NCBI GenBank assembly: GCA_016802295.1
Contig: JAESIW010000138.1
Location: 4,289,097 to 4,327,881, forward strand
Reading direction: 5' to 3'
DNA: 38,785 bases
From: Brachionus rotundiformis
Taxonomy: Eukaryota; Rotifera; Eurotatoria; Ploima; Brachionidae
Of this stretch, positions 1 through 12,057 are shown piece by piece. A program made the position numbers and the translations under genes. The notes under the pieces were generated by a model, which saw nothing but the letters and a program-made list of their open reading frames with translations, did not search any database and was not told the DNA's origin. Numbering within the stretch: the first letter of the stretch is position 1; every line of letters begins with the position of its first letter.

Positions 1-389
1 TAGGTAATAATTTTTTCAATAAACCAAAATTTATCAAATAAATTAAAATATTTTATTTCTGAGTCTCTCCAAGCCATCCGCGATATCATATATATTTTTC
101 TTTTATTGTAGAAAATTCTCTTCAAACCATTTTTTAAATGCAATTGTTGTTTGGGTTTTTTTTAATTAGATAATTTAATTAGATAATCAATTTAATTTTA
201 ACAATAAACTTTTTTGTAATAAAATTAGCTTTAGCTTTTCAATCGGACAAGTAATATTCAATAGATTTTTAAAGTTTTTAAGAACAATCTAAATAAAAAA
301 TGGCTAAAAATTGATCTAATAACAAAAACTTTTCTATACATTAAGTTTAATTGTCTTGTAAGCATAATTTAATTTTTCTTTATTTTAAG

Positions 390-1780
390 TAGTAGTGGGA
401 ATCCGTCTGATGGAATTTGCTTCCATTAAAGAGCTTTAGCCCCTTTATGGAGTCGTGTTGAGTTCGTCAAGCCCGTTTTTAAAAGCGTTCACACTTGGCA
501 CATTTACCATTTTTTCTGGAAGCTTATTCCAGTGCTTGGCAATTTCGGCTATTTCTTGATAGTTCTGGCCTGATCAGCCCACATTGTCCTTTCCGGACCT
601 GTCTAAGGTGGAGTTAGCGATTGAATATCATCAATTTTGTGTTCAATGTTGTACATCTCAATCAGGTCGCCTCTTGTACGTCTTTCTTCTAGTAACATTA
701 GACCAAGACTTGCTCATCTTGACTCATAATTATCGTTTCTCTGATCTCTTGGAGTTTCTTCTAAGATTATGCCTTTTGCTCTCAGGCCTAGTGTTTAAGC
801 TGTAGTTTAAACAATTTCTGAGATTCACAATCTCCATATGGTTCACTAGTTTGAACATTTGGATTAGATCTCCACGTATCCTTCTTGTTCTTAGAGTTGG
901 AAATTTTAGTCTAGATAGCCGTTGTGGATACTCCAAATCTGCAGCTACTAACCTCGTCGCTCTACGCTGAACTTTTTCGATCTCATTTATGTCTTTTTCT
1001 AACTAAGGACACCATGAGCTAATGGCATATTCCAAATGAGGCCTGACAAGTGAGCAGTATAGTAGTCTTATTATTGTTGTTGTAGGGAATTTGAAAGATA
1101 TGCGGATTATCCCCAATATACGGTTTGCCCTTGCAGTCACATTTTTGATTTGAGAGTCCCATTTCAAGTCTCTTTGGTAAACAGACTTGTTGAGTGGTTT
1201 TGAATCGATAGTGTAATCGAATTCTGTGTTCATGTTTCCAATATGTAAAACTTTACACTTATCAATATTCAGTGATGTTGACCAGTCTCTTGACCATCTG
1301 CATATGTTGTCTAAATCGGATTGTAGACTAAGGATCGAGCTGAAACTTTTGATTACCGATATAGTTTTTGTATCATCTGCATTAGCTTCACATTCATTTT
1401 AGATAATTTCTAACATGTCATTAATGTAAATAACAAAAAGTAGTGGCCCCAGTACTGAGCTCTGAAGCACTCCACTTGTCAGATCTATCCAATTTGAACA
1501 TGTTTCACCAGGTACCACCTTCTGAGTTCTACCCTCAAAAACGATGTGATCCATAACCATATAAATTTAAGTATACAAAAGTTTATCATGAGAAACTCTA
1601 TCGAATTCTTTCGCAAAATCAGTATAGACCAGATCCACCGAAAAACCGTGTGCTAGAGCTTTAGTAGTTATGTCCATTGTTTCTAGAAAATTTGTCAAGC
1701 ACGATTTACCTGACAAAAAACCATTTTGGCAGCCAGATATGAAGTTATTTTCCAATAAAAGTTTGGTCTATTTATATAAC
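390..1780 (-). mobile_element. Decayed CR1/jockey-type LINE, 5'-truncated, with reverse transcriptase remnants
   Basis: Three minus-strand reading frames that do not connect (about 1755-1567, 1233-1003 and 936-730) encode consecutive parts of a non-LTR reverse transcriptase. In order they show a finger region with FLSGKSCLTNFLETMD and VDLVYTDFAKEFD, a thumb region with RILGIIR and LVRPHLEYAISSWCP, and the C-terminal PTLRTRRIRGDLIQMFKLVN. The catalytic YADD box is degraded to NADD, with an in-frame stop just before it (near 1390). The C-terminal WNKLPEKMV motif and a stop near 445-447 mark the 3' end; a short 3'UTR and A-rich tail run to about 390. The 5' half (endonuclease) is absent. This is a dead copy. 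A related fragment lies at 33541-34404. Clade assignment (CR1/jockey/L2) is from motif style only. Confidence 0.85.
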
Positions 1781-1879
1781 TATACGTTGATTTGAACCAA
1801 AATCTATCAAAATTATTATGTCGGATATTTATTTAGTTTTTTCAAATTTTTTTTTTTTAATTTTTTTCAAAACTATCTA

Positions 1880-1945
1880 TCATGAGACTGAAAGGAAGGT
1901 TAACGACCATTCCAAACTGCCCGGGGTCCTCTCCAAACTATTATT
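1880..1945. repeat. Dispersed short repeat, copy 1
   Basis: A less AT-rich stretch containing GACTGAAAGGAAGG followed by a CCATTCCAAACT..GGGGTCC..CCAAACTATTATT block. The second block recurs, diverged, at about 17290-17345 (AACTATTCCAAACTATTCGG, then CCCTACCAAATTATTAT). The first block recurs in reverse orientation at about 23605-23625 (CTTCCTTTCAGTCCCATG). Copies in three intergenic places indicate an old interspersed repeat. I cannot assign a family. Confidence 0.5.
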
Positions 1946-1990
1946 AAAAAAAATCTATCATAGATATTAGTGTATATCCTAACCCTAACC

Positions 1991-2724
1991 ATTATCAGAT
2001 TCAATGAATTTAATTGTAATTTTTAAATTAATTTAATTTAAAAAAGTGAATTTAATCATTCAAAAAAAAGACATAAAAATCAAATTTTTTAAAAAATATC
2101 CGGATTATCAATTATAATTTTATTCATTTAAAATTGAAATTTCAAAATTTTCAAATTTATTTTGAAATACTTTCATATTTGTATTTATCTTACAAAGTGA
2201 AAATACCAAAAATTAAAAAATATTACTAGAAATTAAGATAAGAGTTAAATATCGTTAAATTATTCATTATTCATTTTTGTGGCAATAAAGGTTAATTCAT
2301 GTTGAATTTATTTTTAATTTTGTGACAATTAGAGCTTAAAATTTTTTTCTTTAATTCGAGCAAATATCTCTAAAGATTTTGATTAAAAAGTGTAATATCT
2401 TGAGAAATATATTTTCGTGAATCTACAAAATAAAATATAAATCAACTTCCGATTTGTTGTCAAGAGTAACTAAAAAATAAAGCAGTTCCAAATTTTAGAT
2501 AAAACAAAATGTTGTATAAATTTCAAAAAAAAAATTTAATTTGAATTTTATTAGTTTTTATTTAGTCTTGAATTTAAAAAAGCTCTCGATTTAACTTTTA
2601 GAAAGATTTAATCAAATATTTTTCGAAGCAATATATTTTTTTTAGGATAACTCATAAATAAAAAAATATTATTTGAAAAATATTTTCATTTTAAAACTTG
2701 AGTTCACAAATTAATATTAGATAA
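1991..2724. other. AT-rich intergenic DNA upstream of the calcium-sensor gene
   Basis: Very AT-rich sequence with no supportable ORF, RNA gene or repeat. It must hold the promoter of the gene starting at 2725, but I see no distinctive motif. ATTATTTG..AAATATTTTC near 2668-2690 is ordinary for this base composition. Confidence 0.5.
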
Positions 2725-3354
2725 ATGGGTGCAAAAAACTGCAGGCAGCAAAGAATCGAGCCCGATGATTCTCGACTTAAGGAAATCTCAATTAGAACTG
2801 GTCTGTCCAGAGAGCAACTCTCGCTGATGCATCACGAATTTATGAAAGACTGTCCGAACGGCCGATTAAGCCAGCGTATGTTTGCCAAACTCTACAACCA
2901 GTTCTACACAAATGGAAATGCCAAAAAATTTTGCAAACTATGCTTCATGGCTTACGATAAGGACAAAAATGGCTACATTGATTTTTATGAGTATGCCAAT
3001 GTGATGGGAATTCTGATCAATGGCGATATTAGAGATAAGCTTAAGCTAGCCTTTGATATCTACGACTACAATGATGACGGCTTCATAGAGAAGAAAGAGG
3101 CTGAGAAAATAGTCCAAGTAGTCTTTTTTTAAAAATTTTTTTACTTAACAATCAAAAGAAAAATTTTTTTCAAGTCAATTTTTGAAATGTATGATGAAAG
3201 TCCTAATGATAAAACAATGGGAAACGAGGTTGAGCGCCTGATGAAAAAATTCGATTCAGACAACAATGGTTTAATAACAGAGAACGAATTTATTGAAGGA
3301 TGTTTGAGAGATGAAGAGCTAAAGAGAATGTTTGTTCCTTTATTAAATACTTAA
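2725..3354 (+). CDS. Neuronal calcium sensor family EF-hand protein (NCS/hippocalcin/recoverin-like), 2 exons
   Basis: Exons 2725-3117 and 3175-3354, with a 57-bp phase-0 intron (GTAGTC...CAAG), give a 190-residue protein, the usual length for this family. It starts MGAKNC, a likely N-myristoylation signal at Gly2. EF1 is cryptic (DCPNG at 42-46), as in all NCS proteins. EF2 (D78-E89, DKDKNGYIDFYE), EF3 (D114-E125, DYNDDGFIEKKE) and EF4 (D158-E169, DSDNNGLITENE) keep the calcium-liganding positions. Family members are calcium-myristoyl switches that regulate membrane kinases, receptors or channels, mostly in neurons. The second exon is too short to stand out alone; splicing is supported by phase and by restoration of EF4. 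The 3' end has AATAAA overlapping the stop (3353-3358). I cannot separate NCS-1, hippocalcin-like and recoverin-like subfamilies. Confidence 0.9.
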
Positions 3355-3358
3355 TAAA

Positions 3359-5337
3359 TATGAATATTTGAATGAGATAATTGTTAAAAAAATTATTGTA
3401 TAATACTAATTTATTGTAATATTTTATTTATATTTTTGATTTTTATAAAATTTTAAATTTATTAAACAATTAAAAGCCAAAACAAAACAGTTTTAATATC
3501 CAAGTTAGTTTTGTTGAGTTGAAATTATTTTATTTTTTGCTTGCAGAACAATACATAGAATGAAATTTTTTTCTAAACTCTTATTAAAAGATATCAAAAA
3601 TATTATTATTTTTGATTATAAGGGCAATGGGTTTCAAAGCTTGATTAGAGTCCTAGAAGTCCTGGGAAAAAAAAACCCTAGCCTTCACCCAACACTCGAT
3701 CATTATTCTAAATATCTTCTTTATAAATTTAATTTTCATAATTTATTTTGTCCTCATTTGTGCACAAAAATTAAAACCGAATTCGATGTGATTATTTAGT
3801 TTAATGAAGCTAAACAAGCTAAAATTCAATATATTGCCTGACCACTCATTATATTGAATTCTCCTTACCAACTAACCATCTTTACACAATCACTTTTAAC
3901 TATAATCTATTCTAAATACGAAATAACAATTTTGCTAAGTAATTTAATTAAAATGTTTTAAAAAGTTTAATTTTTATTTTTATCAAAAAGCTTTTTTTTT
4001 ATTTAGATTATTTAAATTTGGTTAAAAACTTAGTTAAACAATTTAAGCCACGGATAATAGGTGACGTATTGCTTTGTTATTTCTGACTTATTTTCTTGAT
4101 CAACTAGTTTGGTTTGTTCCATATATTCCAAAAAATATTTTTTTAACTAGTCATAAACTTATAAATAAATAAGTTTATATGTTGAAAGTTGTGGGTATAC
4201 TTTAAGTTCCGGGCTCATTAATGACCGTAACCAGAGCAACTGTGCCTGATTTCCAAGCTTTTCATATCCAAAAAGCAGAGGCAAATGTGGCAAAGTTTAT
4301 TTTAGGCAAATTATTGGATCTATGTCCAAAGAGCATTGAGGCCTTGGAAATTTAAGGTCGCTACAATTAACCAAATGGTTTTTTGCCAATTGGATTGGCT
4401 GGAAATAAATTATCTAAAGAGTTTATTAAAATAATTTAGTGAGCAAGAGGGGTGGTGTATGTATACGAATGCAAGGCAAGAGTCGGTAATGAGAATAAGA
4501 AATTCGTAAAACACATTCAAAATCTTTTAAATTTTGCATTTATATTCATTTATAGTCTCGTTTATGTTCGTGTATAAGCACTAATTTGGCTCAGAAAAAC
4601 AAATTTGCATTTTGCATTTTTTTCTCAATTGCAAGAGCTCTCTTTCTCTTTATTGCTAGCTTTTGTGTTCTTTGCTGAAACATACCATCATAATAATCAT
4701 GATTTGAAAAATTGAATTATAGAAAATTTTGGGATTTTTCGTTTTAGCTTTTTATCATAGATAAAAGTAGATATTTAGGTGACCAAATATTTATTTCAGT
4801 TCCTCTACTGGCAAATAATTTGCTTAATTTTCAAAATTTTTTCTTTCCAAATGGTACAGTCATTTTTTAGCTGTAATACAATTAAAATAATTGTTACACT
4901 ATAATTGCTTTTATTTCGGTATTTGGCCCTAAGACTTGAGGTTGTGAAATTAAACCCTCCCGTTTTGTTATATAAACAAGATATTTGATAAAATATCTAT
5001 TGGAAAACAAAAAGAAAATTTTCCTAAATCAAAAAGCCGCCTTGGAAATCAGATTTTTAATCTTTACTCAAGTGATTGATAATTGGCACACTGGATATCC
5101 AATTTATAAGACACATATTAAACATCTTTGGTTCATTTTTGAAAAAGTATAACAAATGCATGCTTTTATAATTTTAATTTTGTTTAGATATTATTATTAT
5201 TATTATTTAAATTAGAACATAACTTTATTAATCACTTAAATTAGCTCACCCGATAGACGACCAAACACTAATTCCAGATATACAATTCGATGTATAGAGG
5301 ATTAAAAATTTTTGTGTATTTTTTTTTAATGTAAATT
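3359..5337. other. Intergenic region without a supported gene
   Basis: About 2 kb between the calcium-sensor and zinc-finger genes. A 79-codon open frame at 3560-3799 has low-complexity AT-driven composition and no family resemblance, so I do not call it. A patch at about 4200-4380 and another at 4440-4510 are less AT-rich than their surroundings and may be old transposon debris, but I recognise neither. The promoter of the zinc-finger gene should be near its right end. Confidence 0.45.
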
Positions 5338-8300
5338 ATGGAATCAAAAGTTAAATTAGGAATAGATTCCAAAAATATGAGGAAAAAAGGCAACAATAGC
5401 AAGCAATCGTCAAGCGCACAGTCCATGGAAAACGAAAGTGTAAATAGTGACAAGAGCAGTGTCAAAAATGCTCAGATAATTGCCGCGGCATTTAGTTCAG
5501 AGTCGCCCAAGTCGGACCTATATACTATTGATTTTAGTAATAATAAAAAAGTAAATAGTGATAAGATGGACGAAATAATAGATCCAGATGAACAGGACAA
5601 TTTTAGTACGAGCACTCAATCGTCCACTTCGATATTCAACAATGTCTCTTTGGAACCGGACTCGCTAGAAAACTCAAAGCTTGTAAGTATTTCTAGTTGT
5701 AATGGAAAAATTTGAACCAATATATCATGTTTAATAAACACACACTTTAAATTATTCATCATAATTTATTTGAAATTAGTTATTTAATCCAACATAAATC
5801 GCTATTTTTTAAAAATAATGTATTTTCATCACAAAAAGCTTTTTAGTTTAATTATAACATTCTTCAAGAAATTTAATTTTTTATCTCTTTTTTTTTATTG
5901 TCTTTGAAATTGAATTTTACAGCTTGGAAAAAAATAGGGATTTGATTACATGGTGGTACGCTTGGCTTGATTGGTACACAAGTTATTTCATTGCTAAATA
6001 TATTTAGGGAAATTTATTTAAACTTTAAAAATAAAATAAAAATTTATAATTTTCTTGAACAAAATTTATTTACTAGAGAAAAATGATTTTTGAAAAATTA
6101 AATTTTTTTATTCGTTTTAAAGATACATTTAGAATTTAAAAAATTTTTAAATCAGAAAATTTTACCTCTTACAATTAATAAATGAGATACAACATTTTAT
6201 TAAAAGATAAATAGCTATTTTAATTTAAATGACCAGATGAAACAAGAATAATTTAATTAATATAATTTTAATTTTAAATTTTAATTAAATTAAGAAACTG
6301 TTTTAGATTTTAAATATATATAAAAATTAATTTGAATAAGCTGTAAAATGTTTTCTTTTGCCAGATAATAACCTTTTGAAATTTTAGGAAGACTCGAACG
6401 ATTCCTTGGCCGACACAATAGCCCAAGTTGCATCTGGTTCCATAAGTTCCGATACAAAAAAAATTATCGAAGACAAACAAAATGAGATGATAATGAAATC
6501 AAAAGTTAAACAAGAAGTTAATCAAAGCCCGATTAGTGAGGACAAAGCTTTGAAAAAATCAAAAAGTCCTCGATTTAGGCGAACCAAGAAACAAATTCAA
6601 AATGATTCGATCAAAGCGGCTGCTGCAGTTGATTCGGCAGTGACATCTCTTCTTTCAAAGGTAGAACCAAAGTCTGGCAAAACAAGACTGGGCTTTTTGA
6701 GCCATAAAAATTTGTCCAGCAAGCGCAAAAGACTTTTTACATTAAAAAGCAAAATTGATTATTTACGAGCGAAAAAATTCAAGAAAAATTCTGTTCAGAG
6801 TGACCAGAATGAGAAAGAAAGCGAGGAAGAAAAATCACCAGAATCTGCCGAGCCAGAGCTGGAAACAAAGCACGATCCGATGAGAAAATGTCTCATTTGT
6901 AAATTAGATATGAACCAGGATGTGCTAAATGAGCATGTAATGAAACACTTTTATGAATCGGCTAAATGTTGCTCTTGTACCAAAGTTTCATCCAATCCAG
7001 CCAATTTTGTAGTTCATATTCTCACTCATTTGCGTAAGCATGTTTAAATTTTATATATTTATCTATATTTAATCCAAAAAAATGTTAAAAATAATAATTA
7101 GTCAGATTAAAATATGCATAGACTTTAAAAAAATTAATTATTGAATATTTTATTCTCATTGATTTTTTAAATGGTCTCTATTAGTTTAATAAAAAATTGA
7201 TTTTTTATCTAAATGATAAATAATTCAATAATTTTTTAAATAAGTACATTAATTTATTTTATTATAATATATTAAAGTTTATTTTTTGTTTATTAAATTC
7301 TCTTAAATGAGTCAAACAAAGAGCTTTTTGCAAATTTTATTTTAATTTTTAAAATTAATTATTAATTGATAAAGTTAAGTTAATTTTTATGATATATTGA
7401 TAAGCTTCTTTTGAATCAAATACATAAAAATTATTTTTTCAATATTAAAATTTCGTAATTATTTTGTAAAATGACTTTTAAAGCATCATTTATTATCTTG
7501 TATTTTTCATGTCTATTAGATACATTCCAAATTAATGATTCAGGGGTTTTAATAAAAAAATAAAATGTTTTTTTCTTTTCGATCTATCATCTAATGTCTT
7601 CTTCAAAAACAAAGAGATACTTTTTTTAAATTTTTAAATTCGATTTTTATAAAGTTGGGTCAAAATAAAGGAATTTAAAAATAAAAGAATAAATAAAAAG
7701 AATTTTTATTATTTAAAAAGCTTATTTTTATAATTAATTTTAAAATCTTATTTAGCTCCACAATTCTACTGTGTTAAATGCGATAAGTGGTATCGCCAAG
7801 GAGTATTGTACAAACGTCACAAACAAGAATGTTCCAAGGGCGAGATGACCGATCAGCCAATGATGAATACTCGGCAAAAGCGAAAAAGCTCGGTGGACTC
7901 CATAACTCAGCAGTTAGATTCCCAACCCACTGAAACAAAGCGGCGACGTGGACCGCCTAGCCGACTCCGAGTCGGCGTGGAGGATGCAAAAATGGAGGCA
8001 TTCGACCAAATGGACAAAAGACGACCGGGACGTCCAAAAAAAAGCGACGAAGTTGACGAAAAACCAACAAGTACCGAACTTAAACGAAAATACAATAAAA
8101 AAAATTCCCAAACGGACATTGGTAGAAAAAAAGGTCTGCGTTCATTTGGCAAAAAATCTGACTCCGAGCCCAAATCTTCACGACTCAAGCGACGCAGTCC
8201 GAAAGAAGAGTCTGATTATGAATGGATTGAAACAGATTCCAAATCAAATGTTACCGAATCCATGTCCGAAGTGGACAACTTTGATGAAGTGGTCGTGAGC

Positions 8301-10304
8301 GACTTGGAAGAAGAAAGTCAAGATGAATCCAAGACCAAATCAATATCTCTGACCGGTGTTTTGACCGATACAGGGGTAACATCAGCAAATGGCGGGGGAA
8401 CTCTTGCCAACGCTATAGCAAGCCTCGCTCTCAAGCCTAACATGGACCTGACCAGTCTCTCGACCTATAAAGTCAAAATACAGCCCAGTAAACCAGGCAT
8501 AGGTGGCAAAAATCAAAAAACAAACACCCCATCCAAGAATTCCAACAATTTAGCCAATTTTGAGTGTCCCGAATGTGACAAGAAATTTGTTTCATATTTT
8601 GGTCTTGTTCAACATTATGACCAACATCCCAATTTGTCTGTCTATTGTCAGCAGTGTGATATCGAGTTCGATAACCACTATGGCCTAGTGGTTCACAACT
8701 CAAGTGTGCACCAGATTGTAGAGCCCCAGTATTTGAAGAACAAACAGAAGCAGGCAAAAAAAGAAGAGGCTTCAAACACCAATTTAGATAATAAAACTTT
8801 AAGCATGCCAAGTATAATGACCAGAACATCACGACTTAATACAGACTCTCATAAACATTTCACCATGCCCAAAGCGAACCATTTACTCGAAGTTAAAACT
8901 AGCGGATTTGCCGATTTGGCACTTATTGACTTTAGTTGTGTTAATTTTCCACTCATAGCTCAAAATTTTTGCGAATTATGGCCAAGGAAAATAGCTAATC
9001 AAAATGACCAGCCTTTGCACAATTACAAATGTGCCAAGTGTGGCTTTTTTTTTCCCTGTTCAGCAAGTCTTAAGCTTCACAATATGAAAAAGTACTCGTG
9101 CAAGTTGTTCATGACCAATTCAAAATTTGCCGAGTACGAGAAAACCCTAAACGAAGTGATAGATCAAATAGAAGAGTCATTGGAGCCAAAAGTGGACTTT
9201 GATAACCAAGCGACCCAGGACGAGTTCATGTCCTGGTTTGGCTTGGTAAACAGAAACAAATTGGCTGAGCTGAATGCCGAGGAACGAATTCTCAATGAGC
9301 TGAGAAATGACATGCTCGACATAAACCATGAATTTAAAAAGGACTTGGATAAATGGAAGCTAACTCACTCGTCACCGAATGATCCGGACGAGTTTTCATC
9401 CAAAATTCACCTAAAACCATTTGTTAATTTGACCAGACCGTTGTTGATACGGTCCAAAAAGCTAAAACGCAACACTCAAAAATTTGTTATCTTGGGTAAA
9501 TCAGACCCTAGCCCCACCAATGTGTCTAAGACTATTTTTACCAAGCCTTTTTTTTCGGCTACCACAAGCGGAAATTTTAGCGCTGCTTCGAAAAAAATTG
9601 AGGACAAGAAGCGCAAGAGCTCACCCATTTTGAACGAAGTGACCAAAAATGAGCCAGAAAAGGAGAAGACTATTAAAGTTGAGGAAAAAGTCGAATTGCC
9701 AGAGAATGAACTTGAGACAGAAGAGATTCCCGAGCCACCTAAATTAAACAAGATAAGTACCAGCCCAGTCGAAGTCAAAACAGTAACCAAACTACCCAAT
9801 TCTGTTAAGGCGCCAATTGTTCAAATTCCCACTCAGTGCTCCAATGCCAATAGTTCACGGCTCGCCTCGGCCTCTGGCATGAGTAGCAACTTTTCCAGTT
9901 TTAGACCTATAATGCCCAAATTATTGCCCATTAATAACCAGAGCTCGTCTTTGACCAGTCCTCCGCCTGTCATTCCAAAATTAAGAAAACATTCGCCCAA
10001 GAACAAAAGTGCACCAAAGCCAAACTTGAAGTCTATTGCTCCCAAACCTGATTCCCCTGTACGCAATAACGAAAACAAGTCTTTACTAAAGTGTAAATTT
10101 TGCATGGAAGTTTTTAATGGTCAGAGCGACTTTTTCCAGCATGTAATTCTAGCACATCCAAAAATGGTCAAGCAAAAATTGAACCGAACCAGCACTGGTA
10201 ACAGCAATGGAAGTAGCAGCAATAGTTCGACAAGTAGCTCAAGCTCGAACGGCTCTAGTGACATATCAAGTATAATTACCAGCGCAAGTGTTAATGGTAT
10301 ATAG
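5338..10304 (+). CDS. Seven-finger C2H2 zinc-finger/AT-hook nuclear protein, 3 exons
   Basis: Exons 5338-5682, 6388-7033 and 7756-10304 join in phase (0, then 1) to about 1,179 residues; introns are 705 and 722 bp. The second junction restores finger spacing: exon 2 ends HILTHL and exon 3 continues PPQFYCVKCDKWY. Fingers 1-3 straddle the exon 2/3 boundary: CLIC..H..H, CCSC..H..H, and a C2HC finger YCVKC..HKQEC. Exon 3 adds ECPEC..H..H, YCQQC..H..H, a C2HC-like YKCAKC..HNMKKYSC and, near the C terminus, LKCKFC..H..H. An AT-hook (KRRPGRPKKSDE) and basic, acidic and Ser-rich linkers lie between. Scattered fingers plus an AT-hook suggest a DNA-binding chromatin or transcription regulator. I do not recognise an orthologue. 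AATAAA follows at 10425. Confidence 0.88.
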
Positions 10305-10424
10305 CGGCTTAATCAGGTGAATAATGTATATAGAATAAACAGTGTTTGGAAAGATACGAGTGTCGAACTAACGGGTGTAGTTATAAGTCTCAAAACAAAG
10401 CAAATTAGTTTTCTTTTGTTGTTT

Positions 10425-10430
10425 AATAAA
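10425..10430 (+). terminator. Polyadenylation signal AATAAA of the zinc-finger gene
   Basis: AATAAA lies 121 bp downstream of the stop codon at 10302-10304, followed by a T-rich tract, on the coding strand. It is the first well-placed signal after the stop, though chance AATAAA is common in such AT-rich DNA. Confidence 0.5.
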
Positions 10431-12057
10431 TTTTTTTAATTTTTTTTGTTTTATATATATATAAAAAGTTTTTCTTTGATCTAAAGCTATAATATATACG
10501 TATTTACCTTGACTTGACTTGGAAAATAGTTATCAGGTGAAGACGAAAAAAAATTTTTTTCATATGATTTTGTTCTTCGGTTTAATTGTTTTCGTCAAAA
10601 TTGACTTAAATTAAACTTTAAATTTAATAAATAATATTAAAAAATATTTATTATTCTTTAATTTTTTAGAACATATTTTATTAAAGTAATTTATATTTCA
10701 TATTTAGAGAAATGGCTTTTTATTGATTTTTGTCTTGACCACTTAACTATGACTATAATTTCACAATTATAAGAGACAATACGATTTAAACCTTATTTTA
10801 TAGGCTCAATTAGACTTTTTTGACTAATTGTTCTTCTGAGATAGAAAATTATTTTTTAAAATAGTATTGATCTGTACTCAAATAATATTAATTTTATTAA
10901 TTTTCTACACATTTTTATAATTTAAACTCTTTTTATTTATATTATTTACCCAAACTAGCTTGGAAAAGGTAAATTCGATTATTATTGCTTTTTTTCGTCT
11001 TTTCCAAACAATCTATAGCAGCATTGTTAATTTCAAAAATTCAAATAATTTTTCTGATGTAGACAAAAGACAAAAGCATTAATAATACTTAAATTGATTA
11101 TTGATTTTGTTTACCTAAAAAAAAAATGAAAATAGTTATTACTTTTGGTTAAAAAGATGCAACAAAGTATGTTGCAGTATTTTTTTAAATATATTTTATT
11201 TTAGTAAATTTATTTTTATCAAAATAGGAAAAATTTTTGTTCTGTTTAATTTTGAAATTCACAATATCAATCTTAGCTTTGAAAACATTAATTAATAATT
11301 AATAAATTTAATTTCATTTAATTTAATAAAAATAAAAATGTTAGCTAAAACATGAGACAGGAATGAGACTTAATTAAGTGCCGCTTTGTGAGTACATACA
11401 TAAAGAAATTTTTTTTCATTTAGTTTAATAGAATTTATTATGTGTCAAAAATTTAATTTGTTTGGATCTATGTCCGCATAATCCCAAGGACTGCAATCAA
11501 CGACGGAAAGTAAAATCTTAATTGTAATCTAATTTATCTTCTCTCTTTCTACTGTACATGTTTCTGAATTGAGCTTGGAAGCTTTCGTTTCTCACCAAGT
11601 TTAAAATGGGAAAACCTATTGGCGGGCGGTCAAATACGTGAAACAAAATTAATTTAAAAAATCTATAATAAAGACATTTTATTTCAAATTTAAATTAAAA
11701 AAATTAGCAAAAACAAAAATATAATTTTAATTTAAAATTTAACATTTCAATAAGATATAATCTTTTACAAGACCGTCCGTGAGATGGACCGGTTTGCTCT
11801 TGCCGCATCCAATACTACTGCTTAGTTAGTTGTAGGACAATTTGTTTCTAGAGAAAGAAACCTGCTTCCAGGCTGAAGTCTGGTAATTTTAAAGTATTCT
11901 ACTAGGTCTACTCTTTCTCACCTCTCTATTTTTTGCTTTATATATTTTTCTAATAAAATAAAATGCTAATTTTGATTAAATATATTTTTTTAAATTAAAA
12001 ATAATTTATTTATTATATGATATAAAATTATTTAAAGATTAAAATTCGAAATTGTAA
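10431..12057. other. Intergenic region upstream of MKKS
   Basis: No supportable gene. Two less AT-rich islands, about 11460-11640 and 11760-11930 (the latter with GACCGTCCGTGAGATGGACC), stand out from the background and may be regulatory DNA or old repeat debris. I looked for an RFX X-box near the MKKS start and found no convincing one. Confidence 0.4.

Noticed and set aside
584..805. 73-codon plus-strand frame near the left edge
   Set aside because: Lies antisense to the C-terminal part of the minus-strand LINE reverse transcriptase.
3560..3799. 79-codon open frame after the calcium-sensor gene
   Set aside because: AT-driven composition, no family resemblance and no splice partner or signal peptide.
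7907..8188. Minus-strand frames opposite zinc-finger exon 3, also at 8473-8832, 9476-9799 and 9833-10105
   Set aside because: Antisense shadows of a well-supported coding exon, with no domain features of their own.
11850..11875. Possible X-box for MKKS (GTTTCTAGAGAAAG)
   Set aside because: Half-sites match poorly (GTTTCT/AGAAAG) and it lies about 200 bp from the start; much weaker than the CCDC103 site.
11760..11930. tRNA or other structured RNA in the less AT-rich island
   Set aside because: No cloverleaf with A- and B-box elements could be found by eye.
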